Positions 1 through 8,887 of a stretch of 64,000 bases of DNA are shown here, in pieces. The stretch covers positions 2,963,001 to 3,027,000 of the forward strand of contig CP119316.1 of assembly GCA_029202985.1 (NCBI GenBank), written 5' to 3'. The translations under genes were made by a program, and so were the position numbers. Source of the DNA: Candidatus Andeanibacterium colombiense. Its GTDB lineage: Bacteria > Pseudomonadota > Alphaproteobacteria > Sphingomonadales > Sphingomonadaceae. The notes below the pieces were generated by a model that saw only the letters and a list, made by a program, of their open reading frames with translations, did not search any database and was not told the DNA's origin. The stretch's first letter is position 1. The number at the start of each line of letters is the position of its first letter.

Positions 1-1163
1 GGGTTCCAGATCGGCACCGATGGCTGGACCACGCCGCCCTGGTTGGTGCAACGTGACTGCAGCGAGATCGGCCCGGGGCTAGCCAAGGGCGCCTGAGCCT
101 CCCACTGTCGGAAGCTATAGCGGCCGTAATCCTCGCCCAGCGTTGCGTCCTGCCAGCGGTTTCCGCCATCGGTCGATACTTCCACCCGGCTCACGCCGCT
201 GTCTCCGCCCAGCGCGATGCCTCTCAACGAGAGGGTCGGTTCGAATGGTACCCGATCTCCCTCGGCGAAATTGGTCACCCAACTGCGCGGGACCATCGCG
301 TTGATCGGGGTGGTGGGAAAGCCGGCAGAGCCCGGCGGGACGTCCGCGCCGGGGATGGCCGGGATGCGATACGCCTTGGCGGTCCAGTAGTGATCGTCCG
401 CCGCGTCGAGCACCTCGATATCGCTGAGCATCTTGACCCAGTAAGTCGAGTACCAGCCGGGAACCACCAGCCTCAGCGGGAAGCCGTTCAGCAGCGGCAG
501 TTGCTCACCGTTCATCGCGAAGGCGATCATCACTTCGCCGTCACGGGCGTGGTCGAGCGAAAGCGACTTGTCGAAATCGAGGCCCCGGTCAGCCGAAGTC
601 GCCCGATCGAGGGCCCCGAAGCGCACCGCCGTGGCGCCCGCGCGAACCCCCGCCAAATCGAGCACATGCAGCAGGCTCACGCCCAGCCACTTCGCATTGC
701 CCATGGCGCCGTGCCCCCATTGCGCGCCGGGAACGCGCGGTTGGAACAGGCTGCGCGAATTCCCCGAGCACTGGTTGACTGCCGCCAGCTCCACCCGGGG
801 CATGCGCAACAATTCGGCGAGCGACAGCGAGAGGGACGCGCCTACCGCGCCACGGATCGTCAAACGGAAGCTGTCGGCATCGATCGAGGTCGGAATGCCG
901 GCCCAGTGCCAGCGGACGAAGAACTGGTCGTTCGGGGTGAAGACGCCTCTGTCAAACACATCCATCGACGTTTCGAGGAGCGGCGGACGCGCGCGGTGGA
1001 GGATCATTCCGCGTTTGCCGGCGAAGCTCGCGAGCGGAGAACTTCCGCCTATTACGCGAGACTGCAGCGCGGGTGGCATCGCGATAGAGACGCCAGCAGC
1101 GGCGGTCGCTCCAAGAAGACTCCGTCTGTCCAGACGGGCCGCCAATATTCGATCGATGGGCAT
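1..1163 (-). CDS. Molybdopterin-dependent sulfite oxidase-type oxidoreductase (3' end outside window)
   Basis: Reading leftward from an ATG at 1163, the frame stays open for 387 codons to the window edge, so only the last residues are missing. The N-terminus has a Tat-like signal (RLDRRSLLGATAAAG, residues 10-24), which fits an exported cofactor-loaded enzyme. NQCSGNSR near residue 132 carries the cysteine expected to ligate the molybdenum in the sulfite oxidase fold. The second half, with VEVSTDGGNRWQDA and a terminal VPIWN, matches the Mo-co dimerisation domain of SorA/SoxC-type sulfite dehydrogenases. The likely reaction is periplasmic sulfite oxidation; other members of the family are sulfoxide reductases (MsrP-like), so the substrate is not proven. 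It is divergent from the sulfate-ester operon, whose degradation could yield sulfite or sulfate. A partner cytochrome would lie to the left, outside the window. Confidence 0.85.
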   Translation of the reverse strand, partial: MPIDRILAARLDRRSLLGATAAAGVSIAMPPALQSRVIGGSSPLASFAGKRGMILHRARPPLLETSMDVFDRGVFTPNDQFFVRWHWAGIPTSIDADSFRLTIRGAVGASLSLSLAELLRMPRVELAAVNQCSGNSRSLFQPRVPGAQWGHGAMGNAKWLGVSLLHVLDLAGVRAGATAVRFGALDRATSADRGLDFDKSLSLDHARDGEVMIAFAMNGEQLPLLNGFPLRLVVPGWYSTYWVKMLSDIEVLDAADDHYWTAKAYRIPAIPGADVPPGSAGFPTTPINAMVPRSWVTNFAEGDRVPFEPTLSLRGIALGGDSGVSRVEVSTDGGNRWQDATLGEDYGRYSFRQWEAQAPLASPGPISLQSRCTNQGGVVQPSVPIWN

Positions 1164-2118
1164 GACCCGCCAAGTCCTTTTACCCTACTCTAATAGTAGG
1201 AATTTGGTTAGCCATGCAACCGGCTCTTATTCTGCGTCGTCTGATTAGTCGCGGGGTTCTGTCAGGGCTAATGCTCTCAGTAACAGGTGCGGGATAGGGC
1301 AAGGAACGCGGCTCAGCCGCCCCGGCTGAGTGGCAGATCCTCATGGGCTAGGCATACGCGCTCAAAGGTCGAGCTGCGTCGACCGGAGACGAGTTGGGGT
1401 TAGACTGACAGCACCGCCACTGAACGAGACGCCGGCTCACGCGCTGGTCCCCAATTCCCCGGGAAAGCCGGTACGAGCGGCGCGGTGCGTGCCTGCCTAA
1501 GCGGAGTGCTAGCGCGAACGGGATGACCGACGCGCTGGGCGGCAGCGCTTCACAATGCCTGATTGAGCGCGGAGAAAATCCGGTTGTCCCTTTCCGAACG
1601 CGCTCCAACCAATCTTTGCATCCATAAACCAAACCTTTCATTGACGCTCTAATCTCTACCGGTTAGCTAGGGATTTGAGCGAAGGACGTGATTCCGCCTC
1701 GCTCCTCGAATTGGAATCCGCGGCTTTTGATCGGGATGCAGCTTGCTCCGCGTTACCAACAGCTAAAGCGCGCGATGCTCAGGCGACAGCGCCAGGCGTC
1801 GTGTTCCCCTCACTTAATGAGGTGAAGCGATGCGCATGACCAACTCAGTTTAGACCGGGACAGGCACCGGGACTTTGCGCCACGGCCAGCCGCTGAAAGG
1901 CGGTCTGCGCTCCCCGCAAGACTCCGGCTCCAGCCCCCTTGGCCGGCCGCTCCCGCGCGGCGCGGCCGGCCATACCCTTACCGTCCGGACGTCAGGCTCC
2001 GGCGACAGGAAACCCGCGCCTCGCGGTGAGCCCGGCCTTTCGGATGCGAAAGGCGGGAACGGCTTCCTGCGCCCAGCTCCGGACCCGAAGAATTCCAAAA
2101 AATTTCAGGGAAATCCAA
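1164..2118. other. Long divergent intergenic region
   Basis: About 950 bases lie between the sulfite-oxidase start and the TonB receptor start. I find no convincing gene here. The open frames at 1348-1641 (minus) and 1875-2216 (plus) have arginine/proline-rich translations with no recognisable domain. The stretch holds several inverted repeats: CTCAGCCG/CGGCTGAG at 1312-1330, CCTCA/TGAGG near 1828-1842, and a dense cluster from 1852 to 2080 listed separately. Promoters for both flanking genes must lie here, but I could not fix a convincing -35/-10 pair. Confidence 0.5.
1852..2080 (+). promoter_or_regulatory. Highly structured candidate 5' leader of the TonB receptor operon
   Basis: Several complementary segments could fold in the transcript just upstream of the receptor start at 2119. 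TGGCCGGCCGC (1940-1950) pairs perfectly with 1962-1972. GGCG/CAGGAA (2001-2004, 2006-2011) pairs with TTCCTG/CGCC (2064-2073). Nested inside that are CCGCG/CGCGG (2014-2026) and GCCTTTCG/CGAAAGGC (2035-2054), which gives a three-way junction. The fold was found by eye, not by energy calculation. It could be a cis-regulatory RNA, or a palindrome-rich dispersed repeat. I cannot assign it to a known riboswitch class. Confidence 0.35.
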
Positions 2119-4527
2119 ATGTCGAGATTCAATCGTTCCATCCCGCTGCGTCATGCTGCGCTCGCAACTTCCGCGCTCGCCGGCCTGCTGTTTGCCGCAC
2201 CCGCATTCGCCGCTGACGAAGACGGCGCCGCAGCCGTAGCGACCGCCTATCCCGCCGTCGCAGCCAATGCCGGTTTCGCCGATGAGGGTTCCGAAATCGT
2301 GGTCACCTCGGCCCGCCGCCGCGACGAAAGCGCCCAGGACGTGCCGATCGCGCTCAGCGTGATCAGCGCCGAATCGCTCGAACGCAAAGGCGACTACACG
2401 CTGCTCCAGGTCCAGCAGCAGGTGCCCAGCCTCCAGGTGTTCAGCTTCAATCCGCGCAACACCAACATCAACATCCGCGGCCTTGGCAGCAATATCGCGC
2501 TGACCAACGACGGGCTCGAGAACGGCGTCGGCTTCTATATCGACAACGTCTATTACGGCCGCGTCGGCCTGTCGCAGTTCGACCTTGTCGATCTCGACCG
2601 GATCGAAGTGCTGCGCGGCCCCCAGGGCACACTGTTCGGCAAGAACACCACGTCGGGCGTCGTCAATATCACCAGCAAGGCTCCGACTTTCTCGCCCGAA
2701 TTCTCGGCCGAGGCGAGCTATGGCAATTACGATTACGTCCAGCTCCGTGCTTCGGCCTCGGGCGCGATCGTGCCCGACTTGGTCGCGGTTCGGGTCAGCG
2801 GCGCTTACACCAACCGTGACGGCTTCCTGACCAACACCACCACCCACACCGACGCGCAGGACTATCATAACGTCTCCGTCCGCGGGCAAATCCTGATCAC
2901 CCCGGCCAGCAACCTCGATATCAAGCTGATCGGCGATTATTCACAGCAGAAGCAGAAATATGCGCTGACGGTGTTCGTCGATCACCACGAGACCTATTCC
3001 GACGGCGCCCCGATCGCGAACAACTTCCTCGCCCGCGCCGCGCGCTTCCCCGATTACACACTTCCGTCGTTCGATCCCTTCGCCCGCACCGGCGAGGCCG
3101 ACAGCCATTACCAGGCCAACATGGAAGGCTACGGCGTTTCCGGCCAGATCGACTGGGACCTCGGCTTCGGCAAGGTGACCTCAATCACCGCCTATCGCTG
3201 GTGGGATTGGTATCCGGCGAACGATGGCGATGGCCTCTCGCTGCCGATCACGACCGTCGCGCAGCAGCAGAACTTCCAGCGCCAGTTCTCGCAGGAACTG
3301 CGCCTCGCGTCGAACGGCGATGGCCCGATCAGCTATGTCGTCGGCGGCTATTACTTCTGGCAAACCGTCAAGGGTTACGGCTCGTTCGCTTACGGTGACG
3401 ATGCCGGCGTCTGGAACCGGCCGGCTGCATCGCCGCTCTCGCAAGCTGTCTGGAATGGAGCGCTCGATGGGTTCACCGCGTCGTCCTATTCCGATCCGAT
3501 CACCAAGAGCTTGGCGGCTTTCGGCCAGGTCGACTGGAAGATCACCAACGACCTCACGCTGACCGGCGGGCTGCGCTTCACGCATGAGCACAAGGAGGGG
3601 GTCTATCAGCAGTGGTGGACCGGCGGCACCGATCTCGACAACGCGACTTATGCCGCGATCCGTGGGGCGTACAATCCGAAGACCGATTACTCGACCAGCT
3701 TCAATGACGACAGTCTCGGCGGCCTCATCTCGCTCGCCTGGAAAGTCACGCCCGACACGCTGCTCTATGCGTCCTATTCGCGCGGCAACAAGTCCGGCGG
3801 GCTCAACCTCACTGCGCTGCCTGCAGGCGTAACGCCCGACGTCGCGCCCGAGAAGGTCGACAATTACGAGACCGGCTTCAAGTCGCAGTTCTTCGATCGT
3901 CGCCTGACGTTGAACGGCGCCCTGTTCTGGACCGAGATCACCGATTACCAGACCACGATCACCGATCTCAGCGTCGATCTGACGACCTACCGCCAGTATA
4001 TCACCAATATCCCGAAGGTTCGCTCGCGCGGGGCCGAAGCGGATCTGAGCTTCCGGGCCACCGACAATTTCAGCCTATTCGGCTCGGTCGCTTACACCGA
4101 TGCGAAATATGTCGAATACACCAACGCCCCGCAGGCGGTAGAAGAGCTCAACCACGGGTCGGTCCAGGATCTCTCGGGCGCTCCGCTCCCGGGCGTGCCG
4201 GAGTTCGCCTATACCATCGGGGCTGAAGCCCATACCGAACTGACCGGCGGCGGGCTCGAGCTTTACGGCAATGCCGACTGGTCGCACCGCTCGTCGTTCA
4301 ACACCTCCTCGTCGAATTCGGCCTGGGCCGAGGTTGAGGGCTACGGCATCGTCAACGCCCGCATCGGCATCCGCAGCGCGGATCTAAAATGGGACGTATC
4401 GGTCTGGGCGAAGAACCTGTTCGACAAGGACTATTTCACTACCCTCTCGGTCGCCAACACCGGCGCGGTAACCGGCCAGCTCGGCGATCCGGCGACCTAC
4501 GGCGTCACCGTCCGCACCAAGCTGTGA
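2119..4527 (+). CDS. TonB-dependent outer-membrane receptor
   Basis: An 802-residue protein from the ATG at 2119. This start is preferred over in-frame upstream starts because it has an AGGGA ribosome site nearby and opens a clean signal peptide (ALATSALAGLLFAAPAFA, ending about residue 30). A TonB-box-like EIVVTSARR follows, then a plug domain (VPIALSVISAE, and DRIEVLRGPQGTLFGKN around 170-185). The beta-barrel ends in an aromatic-poor VRTKL. It should import a large or scarce substrate across the outer membrane using TonB energy. As first gene of a run with a transporter, a dioxygenase and a sulfatase, its ligand is plausibly a sulfate ester or sulfonate; that is inferred from context. The size is normal for sphingomonad receptors. 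Confidence 0.93.
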   Translation: MSRFNRSIPLRHAALATSALAGLLFAAPAFAADEDGAAAVATAYPAVAANAGFADEGSEIVVTSARRRDESAQDVPIALSVISAESLERKGDYTLLQVQQQVPSLQVFSFNPRNTNINIRGLGSNIALTNDGLENGVGFYIDNVYYGRVGLSQFDLVDLDRIEVLRGPQGTLFGKNTTSGVVNITSKAPTFSPEFSAEASYGNYDYVQLRASASGAIVPDLVAVRVSGAYTNRDGFLTNTTTHTDAQDYHNVSVRGQILITPASNLDIKLIGDYSQQKQKYALTVFVDHHETYSDGAPIANNFLARAARFPDYTLPSFDPFARTGEADSHYQANMEGYGVSGQIDWDLGFGKVTSITAYRWWDWYPANDGDGLSLPITTVAQQQNFQRQFSQELRLASNGDGPISYVVGGYYFWQTVKGYGSFAYGDDAGVWNRPAASPLSQAVWNGALDGFTASSYSDPITKSLAAFGQVDWKITNDLTLTGGLRFTHEHKEGVYQQWWTGGTDLDNATYAAIRGAYNPKTDYSTSFNDDSLGGLISLAWKVTPDTLLYASYSRGNKSGGLNLTALPAGVTPDVAPEKVDNYETGFKSQFFDRRLTLNGALFWTEITDYQTTITDLSVDLTTYRQYITNIPKVRSRGAEADLSFRATDNFSLFGSVAYTDAKYVEYTNAPQAVEELNHGSVQDLSGAPLPGVPEFAYTIGAEAHTELTGGGLELYGNADWSHRSSFNTSSSNSAWAEVEGYGIVNARIGIRSADLKWDVSVWAKNLFDKDYFTTLSVANTGAVTGQLGDPATYGVTVRTKL

Positions 4528-4537
4528 GGAACGGACG

Positions 4538-5890
4538 ATGACCGCCTCCCTCCCGCTATCCGGCTGGAAGCTCGCCCGCTTCTCGGCCATCGCTTTCCCG
4601 GCCTATGCGGCAACCCTGCCGCTTGCGGTCAATCTCCCGGCGATCTTCGCGCGCGATTTCGGGCTTTCGCTCGGCACGATCGGCGCGGTGTTCCTCGCCG
4701 GGAGCTTGTGGGGGACGCTGCTCGACCCGTTGATCGGGGCGCTCAGCGATCGCACGCGCAGCCGCTTCGGCCGGCGCAAGCCCTGGATAGCGGGGGGGAG
4801 TCTGGTGTTCAGCCTGGCGGCGGCGTTCCTGTTCTTCCCGCCATTCGCGATCACGCCCGCCTATCTCGCGGCGGTGCTGTTCGCGTTCCACCTCGGATGG
4901 ACGGCGGTACAGATCCCGTTCCTTGCATGGTCGGGCGAGATCTCGGGCCAGTATCACCAGCGCACCCGGATCGCGACCTACCAGAGCGTGGTCGCCGCGA
5001 GTTCGCTGTTCGTTACGCTGGTGCTGCCCACCATCGCCGACCAGCTGCGCCCCGGCGACGGGCGCCTGCAGATGGCGCTGATGGGAGCACTGGTGCTGGC
5101 AACCACGCTGCCGGCCGCAGTGCTGTCGCTGACGACCTTTGCCGAAGACCCACCGCTCGAAGTGCCCGAGCGTTTCTCGCTGCGCCAGTCGCTGACCGCG
5201 GTGTTCACCAATCCGCTGCTGCTCAAGGTGCTCGCCTCGGACTTCGCGGTGACCGTGGGGCAGACGATCCGCTCTTCGCTGATCGTGTTCTTCGTGACCT
5301 TCTACATGGGCCGACCGGATTGGGCCGCTGGGCTGTTCCTGTTCCAGTTCGTGTTCGGCATCCTTGCCGGTCCGATCTGGCTGCGGATCGGCCTCAAGCT
5401 CGGCAAGCACCGCGCCGCGGTGCTCGGCGAAAGCATCCAGGTCGCGATCAATCTCAGCCTGCTGCTGGTTACGCCCGAGCGGTTCGGGCTGCTGCTGGCG
5501 CTGACTTTCGCGCAAGGCCTCGCACAGGGCTCGGGCAATCTGATGCTGCGTTCGATCGTCGCCGACGTTGCTGACAAGCACCGGCTCGAAACCGGCGAGG
5601 AGCGCACCGGGCTCTATTTCTCGGTCTTCTCGATCGCCAGCAAATCGGCCGGCGCGGTTGCGATCGGGATTGCGCTGCCGCTGGTCGGTTGGCTCGGCTT
5701 CGATCCGAAGGCGGCCGCCAATACGCCGGAGGCGCTGACCGGCCTGCTCTACGTCTTCGCGCTGGGGCCGACGATCGCCCACGCCGTTTCCGCCGCCCTG
5801 CTCGCCCGCTTCCCGCTGGACGAAGCCGCGCATTCCGAAATTCGCCGCCGCCTCGACGCTGCGCCCGCGGTGTTCGCCCCGGCCGAATAA
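4538..5890 (+). CDS. MFS transporter, GPH (sugar:cation symporter) type
   Basis: A 450-residue inner-membrane protein with about 12 hydrophobic segments. DRTRSRFGRRKPWI near residues 71-84 is the typical loop 2-3 signature of the glycoside-pentoside-hexuronide/MelB-like branch of the major facilitator superfamily. It starts 11 bases after the receptor stop, with a GAGGAAC ribosome site, so the two are probably co-transcribed. The pairing suggests that the receptor moves the ligand into the periplasm and this permease carries it, or its desulfated product, into the cytoplasm by cation symport. The substrate cannot be read from the sequence. Confidence 0.88.
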   Translation: MTASLPLSGWKLARFSAIAFPAYAATLPLAVNLPAIFARDFGLSLGTIGAVFLAGSLWGTLLDPLIGALSDRTRSRFGRRKPWIAGGSLVFSLAAAFLFFPPFAITPAYLAAVLFAFHLGWTAVQIPFLAWSGEISGQYHQRTRIATYQSVVAASSLFVTLVLPTIADQLRPGDGRLQMALMGALVLATTLPAAVLSLTTFAEDPPLEVPERFSLRQSLTAVFTNPLLLKVLASDFAVTVGQTIRSSLIVFFVTFYMGRPDWAAGLFLFQFVFGILAGPIWLRIGLKLGKHRAAVLGESIQVAINLSLLLVTPERFGLLLALTFAQGLAQGSGNLMLRSIVADVADKHRLETGEERTGLYFSVFSIASKSAGAVAIGIALPLVGWLGFDPKAAANTPEALTGLLYVFALGPTIAHAVSAALLARFPLDEAAHSEIRRRLDAAPAVFAPAE

Positions 5891-5924
5891 CCCCCGTCCG
5901 TCCACCCCCGAAAGGAGAATTCTC

Positions 5925-6878
5925 ATGGCTACCCTCGTTGACAGCTATCCCAACGCCAAGGACCCCAATTCGCCGCTCGACATCCGCCCGATCGCCGGTC
6001 GGATCGGCGCCGAGATTCGCGGGGTCGTCCTCTCGGGCGATCTCGACGGCCCGACCGTGCAGGCGATCGAAGCCGCGCTCGTCCGGCACAAGGTGATCTT
6101 CTTCCGCGGCCAGCAGCATCTCGACAATGCCGAGCATGAGGCCTTCACCGCGCTGTTCGGCGATCCGGTCGCCCACCCGACGGTGCCGGTGGCCGAAGGG
6201 TCGAAGTACCTGCTCGAACTCGACAGCAAGGAAGGCTACGCCGCCTCCAGCTGGCATACCGATGTGACCTTCGTCGATGCCTATCCCAAGGGTTCGATCC
6301 TGCGCGGGATCACCATCCCCGAAGCCGGCGGCGACACGCTGTGGGCCAACGGCGTCACCGCCTATGACGAATTGCCCGAGCCGCTCCGCCAGTTGGTGAA
6401 CAATCTGTGGGCCGTGCACAGCAACGACTACGACTATGCCGCGCTGCTTGCCGGCAATTCGGACAGCAAGGCGTCCTCCGACCTCGTCAAGCAGCACAAG
6501 AACGTGTTCGCCTCGACCATCTATGAAACCGAGCACCCGGTGGTTCGCGTGCACCCGGTTTCGGGCGAGCGCAGCCTGCTGCTCGGGCACTTCATCAAGC
6601 GCTTCGTCGGGCTGAGCCAGGCGGATTCGACCCGCCTGTTCCAGATCCTGCAGGAACACATCACCAAGCCGGAGAACACCGTGCGCTGGAGCTGGCAGCC
6701 GGGCGACGTCGCCTTCTGGGACAACCGTGCCACCCAGCACCGCGCGGTCGCGGACTTCGCACTCCAGCGTCGCACATTGCGCCGCGCGACGATCGCCGGC
6801 GACGTGCCGGTCGGCATCGACGGCCGCACCAGCCGCACGATCCGCAAGGAAAAGGCCAAGGAATACGAACCAGTCTGA
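5925..6878 (+). CDS. TauD/TfdA-family alpha-ketoglutarate-dependent dioxygenase, AtsK-like
   Basis: A 317-residue Fe(II)/2-oxoglutarate dioxygenase. The iron ligands are visible as H111 and D113 in SWHTDVTF and H272 in DNRATQHRAV, with the 2-oxoglutarate-binding arginine in QRRTLRR just after. Length and motif spacing fit the TauD/AtsK group, which hydroxylates the carbon next to a sulfonate or sulfate ester so that sulfite or sulfate leaves. AtsK acts on alkyl sulfates. The neighbouring arylsulfatase and sulfatase maturase favour a sulfate-ester substrate over taurine. A strong AAAGGAG ribosome site precedes the ATG. A second family member at 62780 is only distantly similar. Confidence 0.85.
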   Translation: MATLVDSYPNAKDPNSPLDIRPIAGRIGAEIRGVVLSGDLDGPTVQAIEAALVRHKVIFFRGQQHLDNAEHEAFTALFGDPVAHPTVPVAEGSKYLLELDSKEGYAASSWHTDVTFVDAYPKGSILRGITIPEAGGDTLWANGVTAYDELPEPLRQLVNNLWAVHSNDYDYAALLAGNSDSKASSDLVKQHKNVFASTIYETEHPVVRVHPVSGERSLLLGHFIKRFVGLSQADSTRLFQILQEHITKPENTVRWSWQPGDVAFWDNRATQHRAVADFALQRRTLRRATIAGDVPVGIDGRTSRTIRKEKAKEYEPV

Positions 6879-6884
6879 CCAGTT

Positions 6885-6913
6885 GGGCGGCCGGGACCCG
6901 TATCCGGCCGCCC
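6885..6913 (+). terminator. Terminator-like hairpin after the dioxygenase gene
   Basis: GGGCGGCCGG (6885-6894) pairs perfectly with CCGGCCGCCC (6904-6913) around a 9-base loop, followed by the pyrimidine-rich ATTTCCTTTCC. It begins six bases after the dioxygenase stop. The T-tract is interrupted, so it may attenuate or stabilise the upstream message rather than stop transcription. Confidence 0.4.
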
Positions 6914-6937
6914 ATTTCCTTTCCCGAGGGATCACCG

Positions 6938-7858
6938 ATGTACAAGCAAGATGCCTTCGCCGGCGGCGAAGTGCCCGCCGTTCCGGGCACCGTTCCGCAG
7001 CGCAGCCGGTTGCGCAATTTCCTCGCCCGCCCGCGCGTGCGCGCGATCCTGCGCGAGCCGCTGACGCATTTCCTGCTGTTCGGGATCCTGATCTTCCTCG
7101 TCGCCCACGGAATAGAGGCGCGTTCGAAGCGCTATACGATCGACGTCGGCCCGGCCGACGTGACCCGCATCGTCAACAGCTTCGAGCAGCAATACGGCTC
7201 CGAACCGGACCCGGTGCAGATTCGCACGATGATCGACAATTACATTCGCGAGGAAATCTACCTGCGCGAAGGGCTCGCGCTGGGCCTCGACAAGAACGAC
7301 GAGATCGTCCGTCGTCGGGTCGCGCAGAAATACGATTTCCTGCAGCAGGACATGGCCGTCCCGCGCGAACCCGCCGAGGCGCAATTGCGCGGGTTTTATG
7401 CTTCGCATCGCGCCGACTTCAAGCTCCCCGAACGGCGCAGCTTCGATCAGGTCTATTTCTCGATCGACCAGCGCGGTGAAGATGCTGCGCGCTCGCTCGC
7501 CGAGATCGCGCTCGCAAAGCTCGACCGGGGCGAAAAGGCTGCGGGCGACGAATTTCCGGGCCCGCCGGTGGTCAGCAACCTTTCGCAGGAAGAGGCGAAC
7601 CGCCTGTTCGGTGGCGACAGTTTCGCGCCGCACGTGTTCAAGGCGCCGCAGGGCCGCTGGACCGGCCCGCTGCGTTCCGGCTTCGGCTGGCATCTCGTGC
7701 GGGTGAGCCAGATCGAGCCGTCCCGGGCGCGTTCGTTCGACGAGGCGCGCGGCGACGTGCGGCTCGCCTGGATCGAAGCCGACCGCCAGGCGCGCAACCG
7801 CGTCGCGTATGACGAGCTGCGCCGCCGCTACACGATCAACGGGGCCGACCGCCCGTGA
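6938..7858 (+). CDS. Membrane-anchored parvulin-type peptidyl-prolyl isomerase-like protein
   Basis: A 306-residue protein with a short cytoplasmic N-terminus, one hydrophobic segment (FLLFGILIFLVAHG, near 44-57) and a periplasmic part. The latter begins with a helical SurA/PpiD-like region (residues 70-140) and ends in a weak parvulin domain, recognisable from FGWHLVRVSQIEP (about 248-260). The expected role is folding or maturation of exported proteins. It overlaps the HupE/UreJ gene by four bases (GTGA), so the two are translationally coupled. This suggests it serves proteins of the operon, such as the exported sulfatase or DUF3604 protein. Catalytic activity is uncertain because the parvulin core is divergent. 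Confidence 0.75.
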   Translation: MYKQDAFAGGEVPAVPGTVPQRSRLRNFLARPRVRAILREPLTHFLLFGILIFLVAHGIEARSKRYTIDVGPADVTRIVNSFEQQYGSEPDPVQIRTMIDNYIREEIYLREGLALGLDKNDEIVRRRVAQKYDFLQQDMAVPREPAEAQLRGFYASHRADFKLPERRSFDQVYFSIDQRGEDAARSLAEIALAKLDRGEKAAGDEFPGPPVVSNLSQEEANRLFGGDSFAPHVFKAPQGRWTGPLRSGFGWHLVRVSQIEPSRARSFDEARGDVRLAWIEADRQARNRVAYDELRRRYTINGADRP

Positions 7859-8868
7859 GGCTGCGTCTTCTCATTGCCGCGGTGCTGCTCGCGCTCGGAC
7901 TCACCGGGCAGGCTGCGGCCCATGAGGTGCGCCCGGCCTATCTCGAGATCACCGAGCGGGCCGACGGCAAGGCCGACATTCTGTGGAAGCAGCCGAGCAT
8001 CGGGCTGCTGGCGGTCGCGATCGATCCGCAGATTCAGGGCGATCTGCTCAAGCGCGCGCCGGATAGTGCCCAAAGCGCCGAGAACTTCGAGATCCGCCGC
8101 TGGCGCAACGTCGATCTTGGCGGGAAAGGGCTCGACAAACGGCAGGTAAAGATCGCCGGGCTCGAACGGACGATCACCGACACGTTGGTGCTGGTTCGGC
8201 TCAAGGACGGTGACCAGATTTCGCAGGTCCTTACTCCAGCAGCGCCCGGATTCACGATCGACGCCCACGCCGGGGCGGCCGTGCCGGCCTATCTGGTGCT
8301 GGGCATCGAGCATATCCTCACCGGCATCGACCATCTGCTGTTCGTGTTCGGGCTGCTGCTGCTCAGCTCCGGCTGGCGGCAATTGCTCAAGACGATCACC
8401 GCCTTCACCGTCGCCCACAGCATCACCCTGGCGCTGACCGCACTCAAGCTGATCTCGGTCAATCCGCAGCTGATCGAGGCGATGGTCGCCTATTCGATCC
8501 TGTTCCTCGCGGTCGAACTGATGCGCAAGCAGCGCGGCTATGACGGGATCACCCAGCGGAGGCCGTGGCTGATCGCGTTCGGCTTCGGGCTGCTGCACGG
8601 CGCGGCCTTCGCCGGCGCGCTGAAGGAGATCGGCCTGCCGGAAGGCAATATCCCGGCCTCGCTGTTCCTGTTCAACGTCGGGGTCGAGATCGGGCAGCTG
8701 GTCTTCGTCGGCATCTGCTTTGCCGCGATCCGGGCACTCAAACATATTCGCTGGCCGGAGCGCACGCCGCGCCTCGCCTGGACCGCCGCGAGCTACGCGA
8801 TCGGGTCCTTCGCCATGTTCTGGTTTCTCGAGCGCCTGCACACGGCGCTCGATGTCGCGCTCGCATGA
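7855..8868 (+). CDS. HupE/UreJ-family membrane protein
   Basis: A 337-residue protein starting at a GTG that overlaps the previous stop. A cleavable signal (LLIAAVLLALGLTGQAAA) precedes a soluble region opening HEVRPAYLEI. A C-terminal block of about six membrane helices follows, with the family's histidine/aspartate motifs GIEHILTGIDHLL (about 148-160), VAHSITLALTAL and LLHGAAFAGAL. HupE and UreJ relatives are nickel or cobalt permeases; members with this extra N-terminal domain are uncharacterised. Sitting between a chaperone-like gene and a predicted metal-dependent DUF3604 protein, it could supply metal to that protein. That is inference. Confidence 0.8.
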   Translation: MRLRLLIAAVLLALGLTGQAAAHEVRPAYLEITERADGKADILWKQPSIGLLAVAIDPQIQGDLLKRAPDSAQSAENFEIRRWRNVDLGGKGLDKRQVKIAGLERTITDTLVLVRLKDGDQISQVLTPAAPGFTIDAHAGAAVPAYLVLGIEHILTGIDHLLFVFGLLLLSSGWRQLLKTITAFTVAHSITLALTALKLISVNPQLIEAMVAYSILFLAVELMRKQRGYDGITQRRPWLIAFGFGLLHGAAFAGALKEIGLPEGNIPASLFLFNVGVEIGQLVFVGICFAAIRALKHIRWPERTPRLAWTAASYAIGSFAMFWFLERLHTALDVALA

Positions 8869-8887
8869 ATTTCAAGGAGGCAGGGAA

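Noticed and set aside
390..1248. Two plus-strand open frames (390-1193 and 568-1248)
   Set aside because: They lie antisense to the sulfite-oxidase-type gene, whose own frame has Tat signal and cofactor motifs. Their translations are arginine-rich with no domains.
1348..1641. Minus-strand 97-codon frame in the first intergenic region
   Set aside because: No ribosome site, no domain, and a composition typical of random high-GC frames.
1990..2080. Cobalamin-riboswitch-like piece (GCGACAGGAAACC)
   Set aside because: The resemblance is limited to a short string; the other conserved boxes and their order are not present, so I describe only a structured leader.
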